A stretch of DNA of 64,000 bases from Gordonia prachuapensis (lineage in GTDB: Bacteria; Actinomycetota; Actinomycetes; Mycobacteriales; Mycobacteriaceae): contig NZ_JAZDUE010000011.1 of assembly GCF_036350515.1 (NCBI RefSeq), positions 1 to 64,000 of the forward strand, written 5' to 3'. Positions 52,801 to 61,115 of the stretch are shown here, piece after piece. The position numbers and the translations under genes were made by a program. Numbering within the stretch: the first letter of the stretch is position 1; every line of letters starts with the position of its first letter. Under the pieces are notes generated by a model. It saw nothing but the letters and a program-made list of their open reading frames with translations, searched no databases and was not told the origin of the DNA.

Positions 52801-55010
52801 TCACATTCGTCGACCGGGACCCGTTCGGGCGTCCGACCGCGGTGACCGATCCGCTCGGGAAGACCACGTCGTATGAATGGTCAGGGGACGGGAAGCTCCT
52901 GAGACGCGGCAACCCGGACGCCACCCACGACTCGTGGGATTACGACGGCGAAGGAAACCTGCTCAGGCACACCGGTCCCGGCGGTGAGATCACCGCATAC
53001 ACCTACGGCGCGTTCGATCTCCTCGCGACCAGAACCGATCCCGACGGCAGCGTGACCAGCTATACGTGGGATACGGAACGGCGGCTCACCGGCGTCACGA
53101 ACCCGCTGGGCCAGAGCTGGACCTACGAGTACGACACCGACGGCCGCCTCGCGGCGGAGATCGACTTCAATGGAGCGCTGACGAGCTACACCCACGATGT
53201 CGCCGGTCGGGTCGCGACGGTGACGCCGGCAACCGGAAGCACTCGCCGCCTGCGATACGACGTCCTCGGGCAGTTGATCGAAACCCGCGCCGACACCGGC
53301 GAATTCCGCACCTATGCGTACGACCTCGGAGGCCGCCGCACAACCGCCATCAGCGGAGTACATGACGCGGTCACGCACACGGTCCGCTTCGACACCACCA
53401 CGACAGGGCTACTGGTCGGTGAATCGATCGACGACTGGTCGGTGCTGCGATTCTCTCACGACGCCGTCGGGCGCCGTGTGAGCCGAAGCTCGTCCTCTGG
53501 TGGGTTGACCACTTGGCAGTGGAACCCGACCGGCGATGTGTCGATGATGCAGGTCGACGGGCACCCGATGGGCTTCGAGCACGACGTCCGCGGGGCACTC
53601 ACGAACTGGCGAGTCGGTGAACTGGCCGTGTCACGCGCGTACGACGGCGTGGGCCGGTTGACCGAGCAGCAGGCTCTCGCACACCCGGTCCGGCTCCTCG
53701 ACCTCGGGCTGGGAGGCGCGGATCGTCCCGACCCGAAAGTGATTCGCGCGGACGAGTACGCATACCGCCCGGATGGCTTCCTGTCGGGCCAGCAGACGTC
53801 GACACCGAGTGGTTCGCGCGTTCGCACATACGATCTGGACGAATCGGGACGTGTCACGCACGTCATGGACGACGACACGACAGCCGAGCGGTATTCGTAT
53901 GACGCTCTCAGCAACGTCGTCGGCGAGCACGTCGGCTTGGACGATGGTGCGGCAACTGATCGGCGTGAGTTCCGCGGGAACCTACTGGTGGCCGACGGGC
54001 GTACACGGTTCTCCTACGATGCCGCCGGGCGTCTGGTGCGTAAGACCGTCCGACGGCTGTCGCGGCCTGCCGACGTGTGGCACTACGGCTACGACGCGTT
54101 CGATCAGCTCACCAGTGTCACAACGCCCGACGGAACCCGCTGGCGGTACACATATGATGCTTTGGGACGTCGAATCACCAAGGCGCGCCTGAATTCTGCC
54201 GGCGAGGCCGAGGAAACGACTCGGTTCGTCTGGGACGGCCACACCGTTGTCGAGCAGCAGTCGTTGGCGGAGACGGTGCGATGGTCGTACCGGCCGGGTA
54301 CGCATACACCGCTCACCCAGACCCGCGTCCGGGGCGAGGTCGATGACCAGGATGCCGTGGATGCCGAGTTCTTCGCGATCGTCACCGATCTCGTCGGTAC
54401 GCCGACGGAGCTGGTGGAACCGGACTCTGGCGACGTTGTTGGCCATGCGTCGTCTACCCTGTGGGGCTCGACGACATGGTCGGGTGCGGATACGCCCATC
54501 CGGTTCCCGGGCCAGTACTTCGATGCAGAGACCGGCTGGCACTACAACCTGCACCGCTACTACAGCCCCGAGACGGCGCGGTATGTGACACAGGACCCGC
54601 TGGGCCTGGTGCCGTCGCCGAATCCGATGGCCTACCCGTTCAATCCGACGGCGTGGGTGGATCCGTTGGGGTTGGTGCCGGAGGGGTGTGAGCCATCCGG
54701 CGCTCCCGTTCAGGAAACGGAAACCCGGGCTCCTCGACCAGTCGGGCCCGTTGACGCACTAGACCGGTGGAACGATTTTCTCGGTCCAGGCGAGCATTCA
54801 AACTTGCACCCCAGGACCGGGGTGCCGGATTTCGACCGCATCGTTTCTGAGGACGGACAACGAAGTATTCGGTTTGGTCCGCACGAGATGAATAGCAGGC
54901 CGACGAAGTTCCATTACCACGAAGAGCAGTGGACCTACTCGCCGCAGCAAGGGGTATGGATTCTCGATAACACTATGGTTAGGGTCCCGTTTCCGAAGGA
55001 GAGTTGGTAG
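49866..55010 (+). CDS. type VII-secreted RHS polymorphic toxin
   Basis: A 1,714-residue effector. Residues 1-330 are helical with a WXG-like SGWTGDGADAF. Residues 345-550 are an Asp/Thr/Ser/Pro-rich linker. Residues 554-640 form the DUF6531-type entry (GGDPVDLATGEFLLPEADLE). Residues about 690-1500 are RHS/YD repeats (TTYRYDEHGRMVSWHD, TSYEWSGDGKLLRRG and many more). The RHS core closes at about 1546-1590 (GQYFDAETGWHYNLHRYYS, then DPLGL). The last ~105 residues are the toxin tip: LDRWNDFLGPGEHSN, TGVPDFDRIVSEDGQRSIRF, PHEMNSRPTKFHYHEEQW. I do not recognise that tip as a named toxin; the His-rich core could be a metal or nucleic-acid active site. The tip is richer in A/T than the body. Confidence 0.85.
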   Translation: MGLLDGITDGLNQIGDAAEDVIESGVEHAGQAIDAGLDAAAGVARHLGADGVAESLDDAGDRVASATGGAVDERELGETEDKRELVRGDPGKINETASTLDDMGADIGSTGSALRQVDASGWTGDGADAFNAVFDQQPALWNEASTAMAATSAQLSGWASTVEWAQSEAAEAIAKWREAENDERAKKAEYNALSGDEQAATPLVDTWTAKYDEARRILTRARTERDSIAGEIAGSIDAQTAMAPTEPPFLNRMGANAIDAKDAADHARLSFTTGLATSLTGIVQFGRKINPTDPYNMSHPAEYLKGTSDLVTGMVVAAADPGAAVDTFLSEARKNPFETMGSLTGDAILTAATGGGGAAVALGKNGARVSGLGREALDSARGAERATDPPRGDSRASGRSAEGRGATPRDDAAPESRPTTAGDDPPHAAGEAQPGKEPSQPTVHAQERDEPATSGSNDTESRPETAATTSDSAEPGTPTDPSTSGSSDWADPADGGEASGDASSDATTPHADSSRDVEESGPTVTQQAADDQGAGRAVEESGGANDQSAQDVTVGGDPVDLATGEFLLPEADLELPGVLPLTIGRRHRSGYRFGRWFGPSWSTTFDMRVVVEQAGVTMLAEDGVMLTYPHPGVDVPVLPRDSRQRWTMSRTDRGGYRVHDPDRRLTWHFAPKPELAGLDTALGNLAISAITDRHHNRIRFHYDSEGAPAEISHSAGYRVAVDTRDGRIRSVAVVAPGREAPTVVREFDYTAGHLTTVTKPSGGVTTYRYDEHGRMVSWHDANGNQMANTYDSDGRVIAQDGTDGIMSTGLDYVTTGDGSGSVTVLTDSVGTRTGYGFDQDLRLRDVQLPSGARTHTDFNQRRDPLRVTSPDGAVTRYLYTPDGDVAELTRPDGATVRIEYTAPGRPSAIHNVDGSVTRHEWDDQGNLVAVTGPRGARTEYGYRGDGALETIGHATGGQTQIRCDAAGLPIQVVDPAGAVTFVDRDPFGRPTAVTDPLGKTTSYEWSGDGKLLRRGNPDATHDSWDYDGEGNLLRHTGPGGEITAYTYGAFDLLATRTDPDGSVTSYTWDTERRLTGVTNPLGQSWTYEYDTDGRLAAEIDFNGALTSYTHDVAGRVATVTPATGSTRRLRYDVLGQLIETRADTGEFRTYAYDLGGRRTTAISGVHDAVTHTVRFDTTTTGLLVGESIDDWSVLRFSHDAVGRRVSRSSSSGGLTTWQWNPTGDVSMMQVDGHPMGFEHDVRGALTNWRVGELAVSRAYDGVGRLTEQQALAHPVRLLDLGLGGADRPDPKVIRADEYAYRPDGFLSGQQTSTPSGSRVRTYDLDESGRVTHVMDDDTTAERYSYDALSNVVGEHVGLDDGAATDRREFRGNLLVADGRTRFSYDAAGRLVRKTVRRLSRPADVWHYGYDAFDQLTSVTTPDGTRWRYTYDALGRRITKARLNSAGEAEETTRFVWDGHTVVEQQSLAETVRWSYRPGTHTPLTQTRVRGEVDDQDAVDAEFFAIVTDLVGTPTELVEPDSGDVVGHASSTLWGSTTWSGADTPIRFPGQYFDAETGWHYNLHRYYSPETARYVTQDPLGLVPSPNPMAYPFNPTAWVDPLGLVPEGCEPSGAPVQETETRAPRPVGPVDALDRWNDFLGPGEHSNLHPRTGVPDFDRIVSEDGQRSIRFGPHEMNSRPTKFHYHEEQWTYSPQQGVWILDNTMVRVPFPKESW

Positions 55011-55390
55011 TGCAGATCAGGGTCGTGGTCGGTGGGCCTCCGAGAAACGAGATCGTGGTGACAGCCGGATTCGGCGAGTTCCGGTGCGAATGGCGCGGAC
55101 GCGAAGAAGTCCCGACTGGTTCAGTTGTCGACGTAGAAATCGAAGTAACGGAGAATGCGAATTCAATGCAGGTCGTTGGCACCGACGCGACACCCGGAAT
55201 CACGTCGGTGGACAACAGAGTCACAATAATTGGACGGATTGCTGAAGTTGAAGACGAGGATCTCTATGTTCTCGACCTTGAACCCGGAATAATCATGGTG
55301 GATAGACCTTCTCAGCCGATGGACGTAGCCGTCGGTGACTTGGTTTCGGTGATGGTCGAAGAAGTCCTGGCGTTTCCAACAAATCTCTGA
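55010..55390 (+). CDS. probable immunity protein for the RHS toxin
   Basis: A 126-residue protein from GTG 55010, which overlaps the TAG stop of the toxin by one base. It is rich in beta-strand residues (IRVVVGGPPRNEIVVTAGFG, DLYVLDLEPGIIMV, VGDLVSVMVEEVLAF), suggesting an OB- or S1-like barrel, and matches no immunity family I know. It is visibly more A/T-rich than the surrounding genome, as is the toxin tip. One-base coupling directly after the tip is the usual place for a cognate immunity gene. The function is inferred from context. Confidence 0.65.
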   Translation: MQIRVVVGGPPRNEIVVTAGFGEFRCEWRGREEVPTGSVVDVEIEVTENANSMQVVGTDATPGITSVDNRVTIIGRIAEVEDEDLYVLDLEPGIIMVDRPSQPMDVAVGDLVSVMVEEVLAFPTNL

Positions 55391-55645
55391 GCTCGTGTCT
55401 CTTCATAACTGGTCGCCTGAAGTCTCCGGCAGTTGCAAGTAGATCGGACGTGCTCCTGCAGCCTCATGTGCTGGATCAACGTCGACACGTCGGGCGTCAG
55501 AATGGCCGAGTGCAATGACGACACCGATCATATGGTGCGGGACTTGTCAGGTGTGCCCGCCCTGCTGGCCGAGACGCGGCCACCCCTCATGTGACCGAGA
55601 CGATCCCACCACCGTTCACCTGGTCGAAGCCCGCTTACCTTACGG
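55391..55645. other. gene-free stretch after the toxin-immunity pair
   Basis: About 255 bases with lower G+C than the surroundings and no convincing coding region on either strand. Short open frames look like decayed sequence, which would suit an old toxin-tip or immunity remnant, but no homology is recognisable. Confidence 0.4.
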
Positions 55646-56386
55646 CTACTCAGCACCTCCCGCTGAAACGAGATGCTCGTGCGCCCGTGCCGATTCCGTC
55701 GCACACCCGTTGATCGCCGGCGCTTCCCGGACGAGTTCGTCATCGGTCAACGCCGCAACCATGAACAACGCGAAGTCGATCCGGCGCGTCCGGTTGCTGG
55801 CCAGGATCGGATCGCCGACGTGGCGGCTCCACACGGGCAGGCCCTGGCTATCGCCCTCTTCCAGGTCGCTGCCGCGCACCACCGTCCACCGGGTGTCGGA
55901 GTCGAAGATGCGTCGGGTCGCCCGCACCTGGTCGTCGATGTCGACGAACCGCGCCCAGCGTGCGAGGTGACTGACGATCGGCACCGCGTAGCGCAGCTTC
56001 CACGAGTACCGATCGAGCCCGTCGCGAGAGATGTGCCATCCGCACGAGAAGACCAGTCGGGCGTCGGGTTCGGCGAGGTCGAGGACAGCCTGCGCGGTAC
56101 CGGTGGAGTAGTTGTGCACACCCCACGGCACCAGCACGGTCAACACCCCGTCGCAGCCTGCGACGGCTCGGGCGATCACATCTCGGTCGTCGGTGCGGCC
56201 GGGAATGATCTCGATGCGATCGGCGAACTCGTCGAGTTTCGCCACGCTCTCCGGTCGGCAGACGCTCACGACCTCGTAGCCGCGTTCGAGGCAGTGGCGA
56301 ATCATATAGTGCCCCAGCTTTCCTGAGGCGCCGACGATGCATACGCGCATCGGTTGGGTGGTGTCGTGTTCTGGGGTGGTCGGCAT
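55646..56386 (-). CDS. NmrA-like NAD(P)-binding protein
   Basis: About 246 residues from ATG 56386, which has CGGAGG five bases upstream; an ATG at 56404 is also possible. The Rossmann start RVCIVGASGKLGHYMIRHCLERGYEVVSVCR lies after a short tail. VRGSDLEEGDSQGLPVWSRHV, NRTRRIDFALFMVAALTDD are typical of atypical SDR/NmrA proteins that act as redox-sensing or quinone/isomer reductases. It is divergent from a TetR gene with two operators in the gap, so its expression probably answers a small-molecule signal. Confidence 0.8.
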   Translation of the reverse strand: MPTTPEHDTTQPMRVCIVGASGKLGHYMIRHCLERGYEVVSVCRPESVAKLDEFADRIEIIPGRTDDRDVIARAVAGCDGVLTVLVPWGVHNYSTGTAQAVLDLAEPDARLVFSCGWHISRDGLDRYSWKLRYAVPIVSHLARWARFVDIDDQVRATRRIFDSDTRWTVVRGSDLEEGDSQGLPVWSRHVGDPILASNRTRRIDFALFMVAALTDDELVREAPAINGCATESARAHEHLVSAGGAE

Positions 56387-56409
56387 ATCGGCCTCCGGTC
56401 TCATTCTGC

Positions 56410-56441
56410 CCTTACGATGTAAGGTGAGCTTACGCTGTAAG
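56410..56441. promoter_or_regulatory. tandem TetR operators CTTAC-N3-GTAAG
   Basis: CCTTACGATGTAAGG (56410-56424, CTTAC core 56411-56423) and CTTACGCTGTAAG (56429-56441) are two copies of the same palindrome with centres 18 bases apart. They lie between the NmrA-like gene (start 56386) and tetR (start 56467). The second copy lies 25 bases from the tetR start. Confidence 0.8.
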
Positions 56442-56466
56442 GTAGCGACTGTCCAGAGGAGGTCGA

Positions 56467-57138
56467 GTGCCGAGTACACGACAGAAAGATCGGGCCCCCG
56501 TGACCCGTGCGGCTGTGGTCGCCACAGCGGTGCAGATCGCCGACGCCGAGGGCATCGCTGCGGTGACCATGCGCAAGATCGCCCAGCAACTCGGTGTCGA
56601 GGCGATGTCGCTGTATCACCACGTCCGCAACAAGGACGGGATTCTGGATGTGATGGTCGACCACGTGTTCGCGGAGATCGAGATCCCGACGAACGTGGTC
56701 TGGCGCGATGCGTTGCGGGTGCGTATGGAGTCCGCGCGGGCCGCGCTGGTTCGCCACCCGTGGGCGCTGGGGCTGATGGACTCGCGGCGCGACCCAGGAC
56801 CCGAGACCCTGCGGCACCATGATGCCGTCATCGGCGTGATGCGGGGAGCCGGGTTCACGATCCGTGGTGCCGCCCATGCCTTCTCGCTGCTGGACAGTTA
56901 CCTCTACGGGTACGTCCTGCAGGAGACGACGATGCCGTTCGACTCAGCGGACGAGGCGGCCACGCGGGAGGTCGCCGAGGCGATCCAATCGGGGATCGAC
57001 CCGGCGGACCTCCCGCACCTCACCGAGATGACCACTGCGCACGTGCTGCAGCCCGGCTACTCCTACGCCGACGAGTTCGGCATCGGGCTCGAGGTGGTGC
57101 TCGACGGGCTCGAGCGCAACCGTGAGCGGTGGGCGTGA
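56467..57138 (+). CDS. TetR-family transcriptional regulator (TetR_C class)
   Basis: A 223-residue repressor from GTG 56467. HTH: TRAAVVATAVQIADAEGI, AAVTMRKIAQQLGVEAMSLYHHVRNKDG. The ligand domain with RRDPGPETLRHHDAVIGVMRGAGF and AFSLLDSYLYGYVLQE is of the class shared with TetR itself. It is divergent from an NmrA-like gene, with two operators in between, so it likely represses both. A repeat cluster starts right at its stop codon. The ligand is unknown. Confidence 0.92.
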   Translation: MPSTRQKDRAPVTRAAVVATAVQIADAEGIAAVTMRKIAQQLGVEAMSLYHHVRNKDGILDVMVDHVFAEIEIPTNVVWRDALRVRMESARAALVRHPWALGLMDSRRDPGPETLRHHDAVIGVMRGAGFTIRGAAHAFSLLDSYLYGYVLQETTMPFDSADEAATREVAEAIQSGIDPADLPHLTEMTTAHVLQPGYSYADEFGIGLEVVLDGLERNRERWA

Positions 57139-57311
57139 GGACCCTTCGTGACGCTCGCAAGCTCGCTCCTCAGGGGGCGGGGGACGCTCGCAAGCTCGCT
57201 CCTCGGGGAGCGGGGGGACGCTCGCAAGCTCGCTCCTCAGGGGTCGTGGGATGGGTAATCCGATCCCTGAGGAGGGTCGGAGCGCTAGCGGAGACCCGTC
57301 ACGAAGGGTCC
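57139..57311. repeat. tandem repeat bracketed by inverted ends (second family)
   Basis: Three near-identical units containing GACGCTCGCAAGCTCGCTCC start at 57150, 57183 and 57217 (33-34-base period). The cluster is bracketed by exact inverted 15-mers GGACCCTTCGTGACG (57139-57153) and CGTCACGAAGGGTCC (57297-57311). It separates converging tetR and the oxidoreductase gene. Its architecture mirrors the GGTCGAGTAGCCG family but the words differ. Confidence 0.9.
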
Positions 57312-57319
57312 GTGAGGCC

Positions 57320-60300
57320 TCAGATACCGAGCGCCTCCCGTCGACGCGCGACCTCCTCGCGGTAACGCGCGACGTTCGCCATCTTGATGCTCTCGTAGCC
57401 GCGCACCATGTCCGGTAGCGCGGCCAGTTCGACCGCTGCGGGCAACGCGTCCGGGCGCACGCGTCCGTCGCCCAGCCCCGACATCAGATCCTCGACGACC
57501 TGCCGGTACTCGCCGATCAGGGCCCGTTCGGTCCGTCGGATCTCGTTGTGCCCGAACGGGTCGAGCTTGGTGCCGCGCAAGCGCTTCATCTTCGCCAGGG
57601 CGGACAAGGGTCGGTCGGCCCAGGCGCCGAGCGACAACTTCTCCTTCATGCCCATGCTGCGCAGCGTCGGCGGATGCAGCCGCACCGCCACCTCGGCGTC
57701 ATCGCCGAACTGTTCGGCGATCTGCGCGGCGAACGTGGGGTCTTGGGTGAGGCGAGCGACCTCGTACTCGTCCTTGTAGGCCATGAGCTTGTAGAGGTTA
57801 CGGGCGACGGCATCGGTGAACGCCGTGCCGTGGCCGGCGCGATGGACTCTGGTCACGAACTCGAGATACTCACGCGCATAACCCTCGTCCGCGTAGGCGA
57901 TCAACTCGTCGTAGCGGATCGCGATCGTCCGGGCGAGATCGACGTCGAGCGATCCGATACCGGCCACCACGGACTGCGCCCGGCTGCTCGGCTCGACTTC
58001 GCCTGGTGCGGCACCGTGCAGTTCGGTGAGCGTGTGTGCCACCGCGTCGGGATTGTCCACCACCTGACGTCCACGGCGGAATGCTTGCGTGTTGGCCTCG
58101 ACCGCAACGCCGTTCAACTCGATGGCCCGCTCGATGGACTCGGCCGAGATCGACAGCGCTCCTGCCTGATACGCGGCGCCGACCATCAGCATGTTGGCGT
58201 ACTGCTCGTCACCGAACAGGTCGGTCGACAGCACGCCGGGATCGAGATAGACGGCTCGGCGAACCTTGTCGTCGATCGCCGAATGCACCTGCGTGTCCGC
58301 CGGGAAACCGACGGTGGTGTCGATGACCATCGCGCCCGTCGGGATCTTGGTGGTGGACACGACCGCAACGGTCTTCTCCGCCCCCGCGACCTTGAGGTTC
58401 GCGGGATCGGTGCCGACCAGCGGATCGCACACGAGGTAGAGGTCGCAGTCGTCGGAGGCGACCTTGCCGGCCTGCTCGACGATGTGCGGGGTGATCTTCA
58501 CGTCGCTCACCACGGCGCCACCCTTCTGCGCCAGGCCGGTCATGTCGACGGTGCGCGCGGCGTGTCCGTCGAGGACCGCGGCCGTGGCCAGGACCTGGGA
58601 CACCGTGACGACACCGGTACCGCCGATGCCGGTCACGCGGATGGCGAAGGAATCGCGCACGGCCGGAACCGGGGGAGTGGGCATCGTCGTCGACGCGATG
58701 TCGTCCGCGCGGCGACGTTGCCGCTTCGTGCCCGGCGTGACGGTCACGAAGGACGGGCAATCTCCCTTGAGGCAGGAGAAGTCGAGGTTGCACGAGCTCT
58801 GGTCGATGTGGGTCTTGCGTCCGAACTCGGTCTCGACCGGATGTACGGAGAGGCAGTTCGACTTCTCGCCGCAGTCGCCACATCCCTCGCAGATCCGTTC
58901 GTTGATCATGACGCGCTGATTCGGGGTGTCCATGGTGCCGCGCTTGCGTTTCCGACGCTTCTCGGCGGCGCAGTGCTGGTCGTGGACCAGCACGGTCACA
59001 CCCGGAACCGAGGCGAGTTCGGTCTGGACGTCGAGCATCTCGTCGCGATGGCGGATCTCGACGGACTTCGGGAGGCCGAGCGACCGGGTGCGGCCGGGGT
59101 CGTCGGACGTCACGACGATCTTGGCGACGTTCTCGTCGATGAGCAGCGACGTGAGCCGGGGCAGGCTCATCGCACCGACGGGGTCCTGGCCGCCGGTCAT
59201 CGCGACGGTCCCGTTGTAGAGCAGTTTGTAGGTGATGTTCTCGCCCGATGCCACCGCGGCCCGCAGGGCCAGGGAGCCCGAGTGCATGAAGGTGCCGTCG
59301 CCGACGTTCTGGACGAAATGCTCGGCGGTCACGAACGGTGCCATCCCGATCCATTGCGCGCCCTCGCCGCCCATCTGGGTGACTCCGGCGATGTCGCCCA
59401 CCTGACGCGGATCCATCAGCAACACCATCGCGTGGCAGCCGATGCCCGCGCCCACGAGAGTGTCGTCGGAGACCTTGGTGGAGCTGTTGTGTGGACAGCC
59501 GGAGCAGAAGTACGGCGTCCGGACGGCAAGGGGCAGTTCGATGCGTCCGCGGCGCTTCGCTTTCCGATCGAGCCAGTCCTGTGCGGCGTCGACGTGATGA
59601 TGGTGTGCCAGGCGGTTCGCGAGTCCGCGCGACACCGCATCGACGTCGAGCTCGCCGAAGCGGGAGAACAGCGTGGAACCGTCCTCGTTCGTCTTGCCGA
59701 CGATGCGCGGTGCCCGCGGGTGCCGGAAGAGGATGTCGCGCATCATGGTCTCGATGAAGTCGCGCTTCTCCTCGACCACGATGACCTCATCGAGGTCGCC
59801 GGTGGCGGTGTCGAACATGAAGCGGTCCAGGACGTCTCGATCCAGCGGATACACCATGCCGAGCTTGAGGATGCGGATTCCCAGCCGGTTGAGGTCGGCG
59901 TCATCGATCCCGATGAGCCGCAATGACTCTCGCAGGTCGAGGTAGGTCTTGCCGGCTGCGACGATGCCGATCCGGTCGTCGGGGCTCGACGTGACGATCC
60001 GGTTGAGACCGTTGAGCCGTGCGTATTCGAGCGCTCGCGGGAGGCGGATGGTGAGCTGATTTTGTTCGAGCTCCATCAGGCTCGCGCCCAGCAGGCGTCC
60101 GCTGGGGATGTGCGGGCTGCGTCCGAGGTCCCCGTAGACGGGCATGATCCGGTTCGGGTCGACCTCGGCGGTCGACGCGCCGTCGGCGACGTGCGCCGAG
60201 ATCTTCATCGACGTCCAGAGGCCGCTGACGCGGCTCATCACCGCGGCGTGCACGCCGAGGTCGAGGATGTCCTGGGAGTCGGCCGGGTAGAGGATCGGCA

Positions 60301-60883
60301 TGTACAGGTCCGCCAGGGCCATCTCCGACGCGCACGGGATGGTGGAACTCTTCGCGCCCGGGTCATCGCCGACGATGGCGACCGCGCCGCCGGACGGGTG
60401 GGTGCCGATCATGTTGGCGTGTCGCAGGGCGTCGGTGGCGCGGTCGAGGCCGGGCGCCTTTCCGTACCAGTAGCCGACGACGCCGTCGCGAGCGACACCG
60501 TCGGTATCGGGAGACAGTTCCGCCACCTGCCCCGCCACCTGGGAGCCCATGACGGACGTGGCGGCCAGTTCTTCGTTGAGGCCGGGGCGGTGGACGATGT
60601 CGAAGGGTTCGAGGTAGGCGCGGCGGCGGGCGACCTCCAGGTCGTAGCCCGCGAGCGGGGACCCCTCGTAGCCGGAGATGAAGGACGCGGTTCGCAGATT
60701 CTGGCGGCGATCGATGCGGGCGCGGTCGCGCACCATGCGCACGAGCGCCTGGATGCCGGTGAGATAGATGGTCCCCGTCTCGCGCGTATAGCGGTCGTCG
60801 AGGGAGAACGAGGCACCGGAGAACGAGGTGGGTTCATCGGGCTGCGCACCGAGGCGGCGCGCGCGGTCGTCTGCGAGGGTCAT
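57320..60883 (-). CDS. indolepyruvate:ferredoxin oxidoreductase-type fusion protein
   Basis: About 1,187 residues from ATG 60883. It joins the alpha, beta and gamma parts of 2-oxoacid:ferredoxin oxidoreductases: an N-terminal pyrimidine-binding part (FISGYEGSPLAGYDLEV), the thiamine-diphosphate domain (CSGCPHNSSTKV near 459), an iron-sulfur segment (ICEGCGDCGEKSNC near 667, then SSCNLDFSCLKGDC) and a gamma domain (GIGGTGVVTVSQVLATAAVL near 754), ending in a family-specific C-terminal part. It decarboxylates aryl or branched 2-oxoacids to acyl-CoA in aerobic bacteria that use it for amino-acid breakdown. Divergent from the acyl-CoA carboxylase operon, which could continue leucine or similar catabolism. 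Exact substrate unproven. Confidence 0.88.
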   Translation of the reverse strand: MTLADDRARRLGAQPDEPTSFSGASFSLDDRYTRETGTIYLTGIQALVRMVRDRARIDRRQNLRTASFISGYEGSPLAGYDLEVARRRAYLEPFDIVHRPGLNEELAATSVMGSQVAGQVAELSPDTDGVARDGVVGYWYGKAPGLDRATDALRHANMIGTHPSGGAVAIVGDDPGAKSSTIPCASEMALADLYMPILYPADSQDILDLGVHAAVMSRVSGLWTSMKISAHVADGASTAEVDPNRIMPVYGDLGRSPHIPSGRLLGASLMELEQNQLTIRLPRALEYARLNGLNRIVTSSPDDRIGIVAAGKTYLDLRESLRLIGIDDADLNRLGIRILKLGMVYPLDRDVLDRFMFDTATGDLDEVIVVEEKRDFIETMMRDILFRHPRAPRIVGKTNEDGSTLFSRFGELDVDAVSRGLANRLAHHHHVDAAQDWLDRKAKRRGRIELPLAVRTPYFCSGCPHNSSTKVSDDTLVGAGIGCHAMVLLMDPRQVGDIAGVTQMGGEGAQWIGMAPFVTAEHFVQNVGDGTFMHSGSLALRAAVASGENITYKLLYNGTVAMTGGQDPVGAMSLPRLTSLLIDENVAKIVVTSDDPGRTRSLGLPKSVEIRHRDEMLDVQTELASVPGVTVLVHDQHCAAEKRRKRKRGTMDTPNQRVMINERICEGCGDCGEKSNCLSVHPVETEFGRKTHIDQSSCNLDFSCLKGDCPSFVTVTPGTKRQRRRADDIASTTMPTPPVPAVRDSFAIRVTGIGGTGVVTVSQVLATAAVLDGHAARTVDMTGLAQKGGAVVSDVKITPHIVEQAGKVASDDCDLYLVCDPLVGTDPANLKVAGAEKTVAVVSTTKIPTGAMVIDTTVGFPADTQVHSAIDDKVRRAVYLDPGVLSTDLFGDEQYANMLMVGAAYQAGALSISAESIERAIELNGVAVEANTQAFRRGRQVVDNPDAVAHTLTELHGAAPGEVEPSSRAQSVVAGIGSLDVDLARTIAIRYDELIAYADEGYAREYLEFVTRVHRAGHGTAFTDAVARNLYKLMAYKDEYEVARLTQDPTFAAQIAEQFGDDAEVAVRLHPPTLRSMGMKEKLSLGAWADRPLSALAKMKRLRGTKLDPFGHNEIRRTERALIGEYRQVVEDLMSGLGDGRVRPDALPAAVELAALPDMVRGYESIKMANVARYREEVARRREALGI

Positions 60884-61085
60884 GGGGTTACCTGGCCTTC
60901 TGTCATATGTCGGTCCGCCGTCACCGTGGGTGTGGGTGCGGCGGGCATCGGTTATAGGGGCCCGAGGGGTGGTGGGCCTGCCTTCACAGTACGCAAAGCA
61001 CGTGAGGTGCGTCACGTTCGCTGCGACAATGAGATGGCGAGTCGACCGAGGCGTGACAAGTGACCCGGGAGTGACGTACGATTCG

Positions 61086-61109
61086 TTCAGTTAATGACCG
61101 CTAACTGAA
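61086..61109. promoter_or_regulatory. inverted repeat TTCAGTTA-N8-TAACTGAA
   Basis: Exact eight-base arms at 61086-61093 and 61102-61109, ending six bases before the accD start. The A/T-rich, TetR-like pattern in the divergent gap points to repression of the carboxylase operon, possibly by a regulator encoded outside the window. Confidence 0.7.
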
Positions 61110-61115
61110 AGGTCG

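Noticed and set aside
49866..55010. RHS protein as a type VI (VgrG/PAAR) effector
   Set aside because: There is no PAAR, VgrG or Hcp; the WXG-like N-terminus and EspC-like partner in an actinobacterium favour type VII secretion.
55312..55524. small leftward open frame after the immunity gene
   Set aside because: It overlaps the immunity gene antisense, has no ribosome site and no recognisable protein.
57548..59926. 792-codon rightward open frame
   Set aside because: Antisense of the indolepyruvate oxidoreductase-type gene, which has clear domains on the minus strand.
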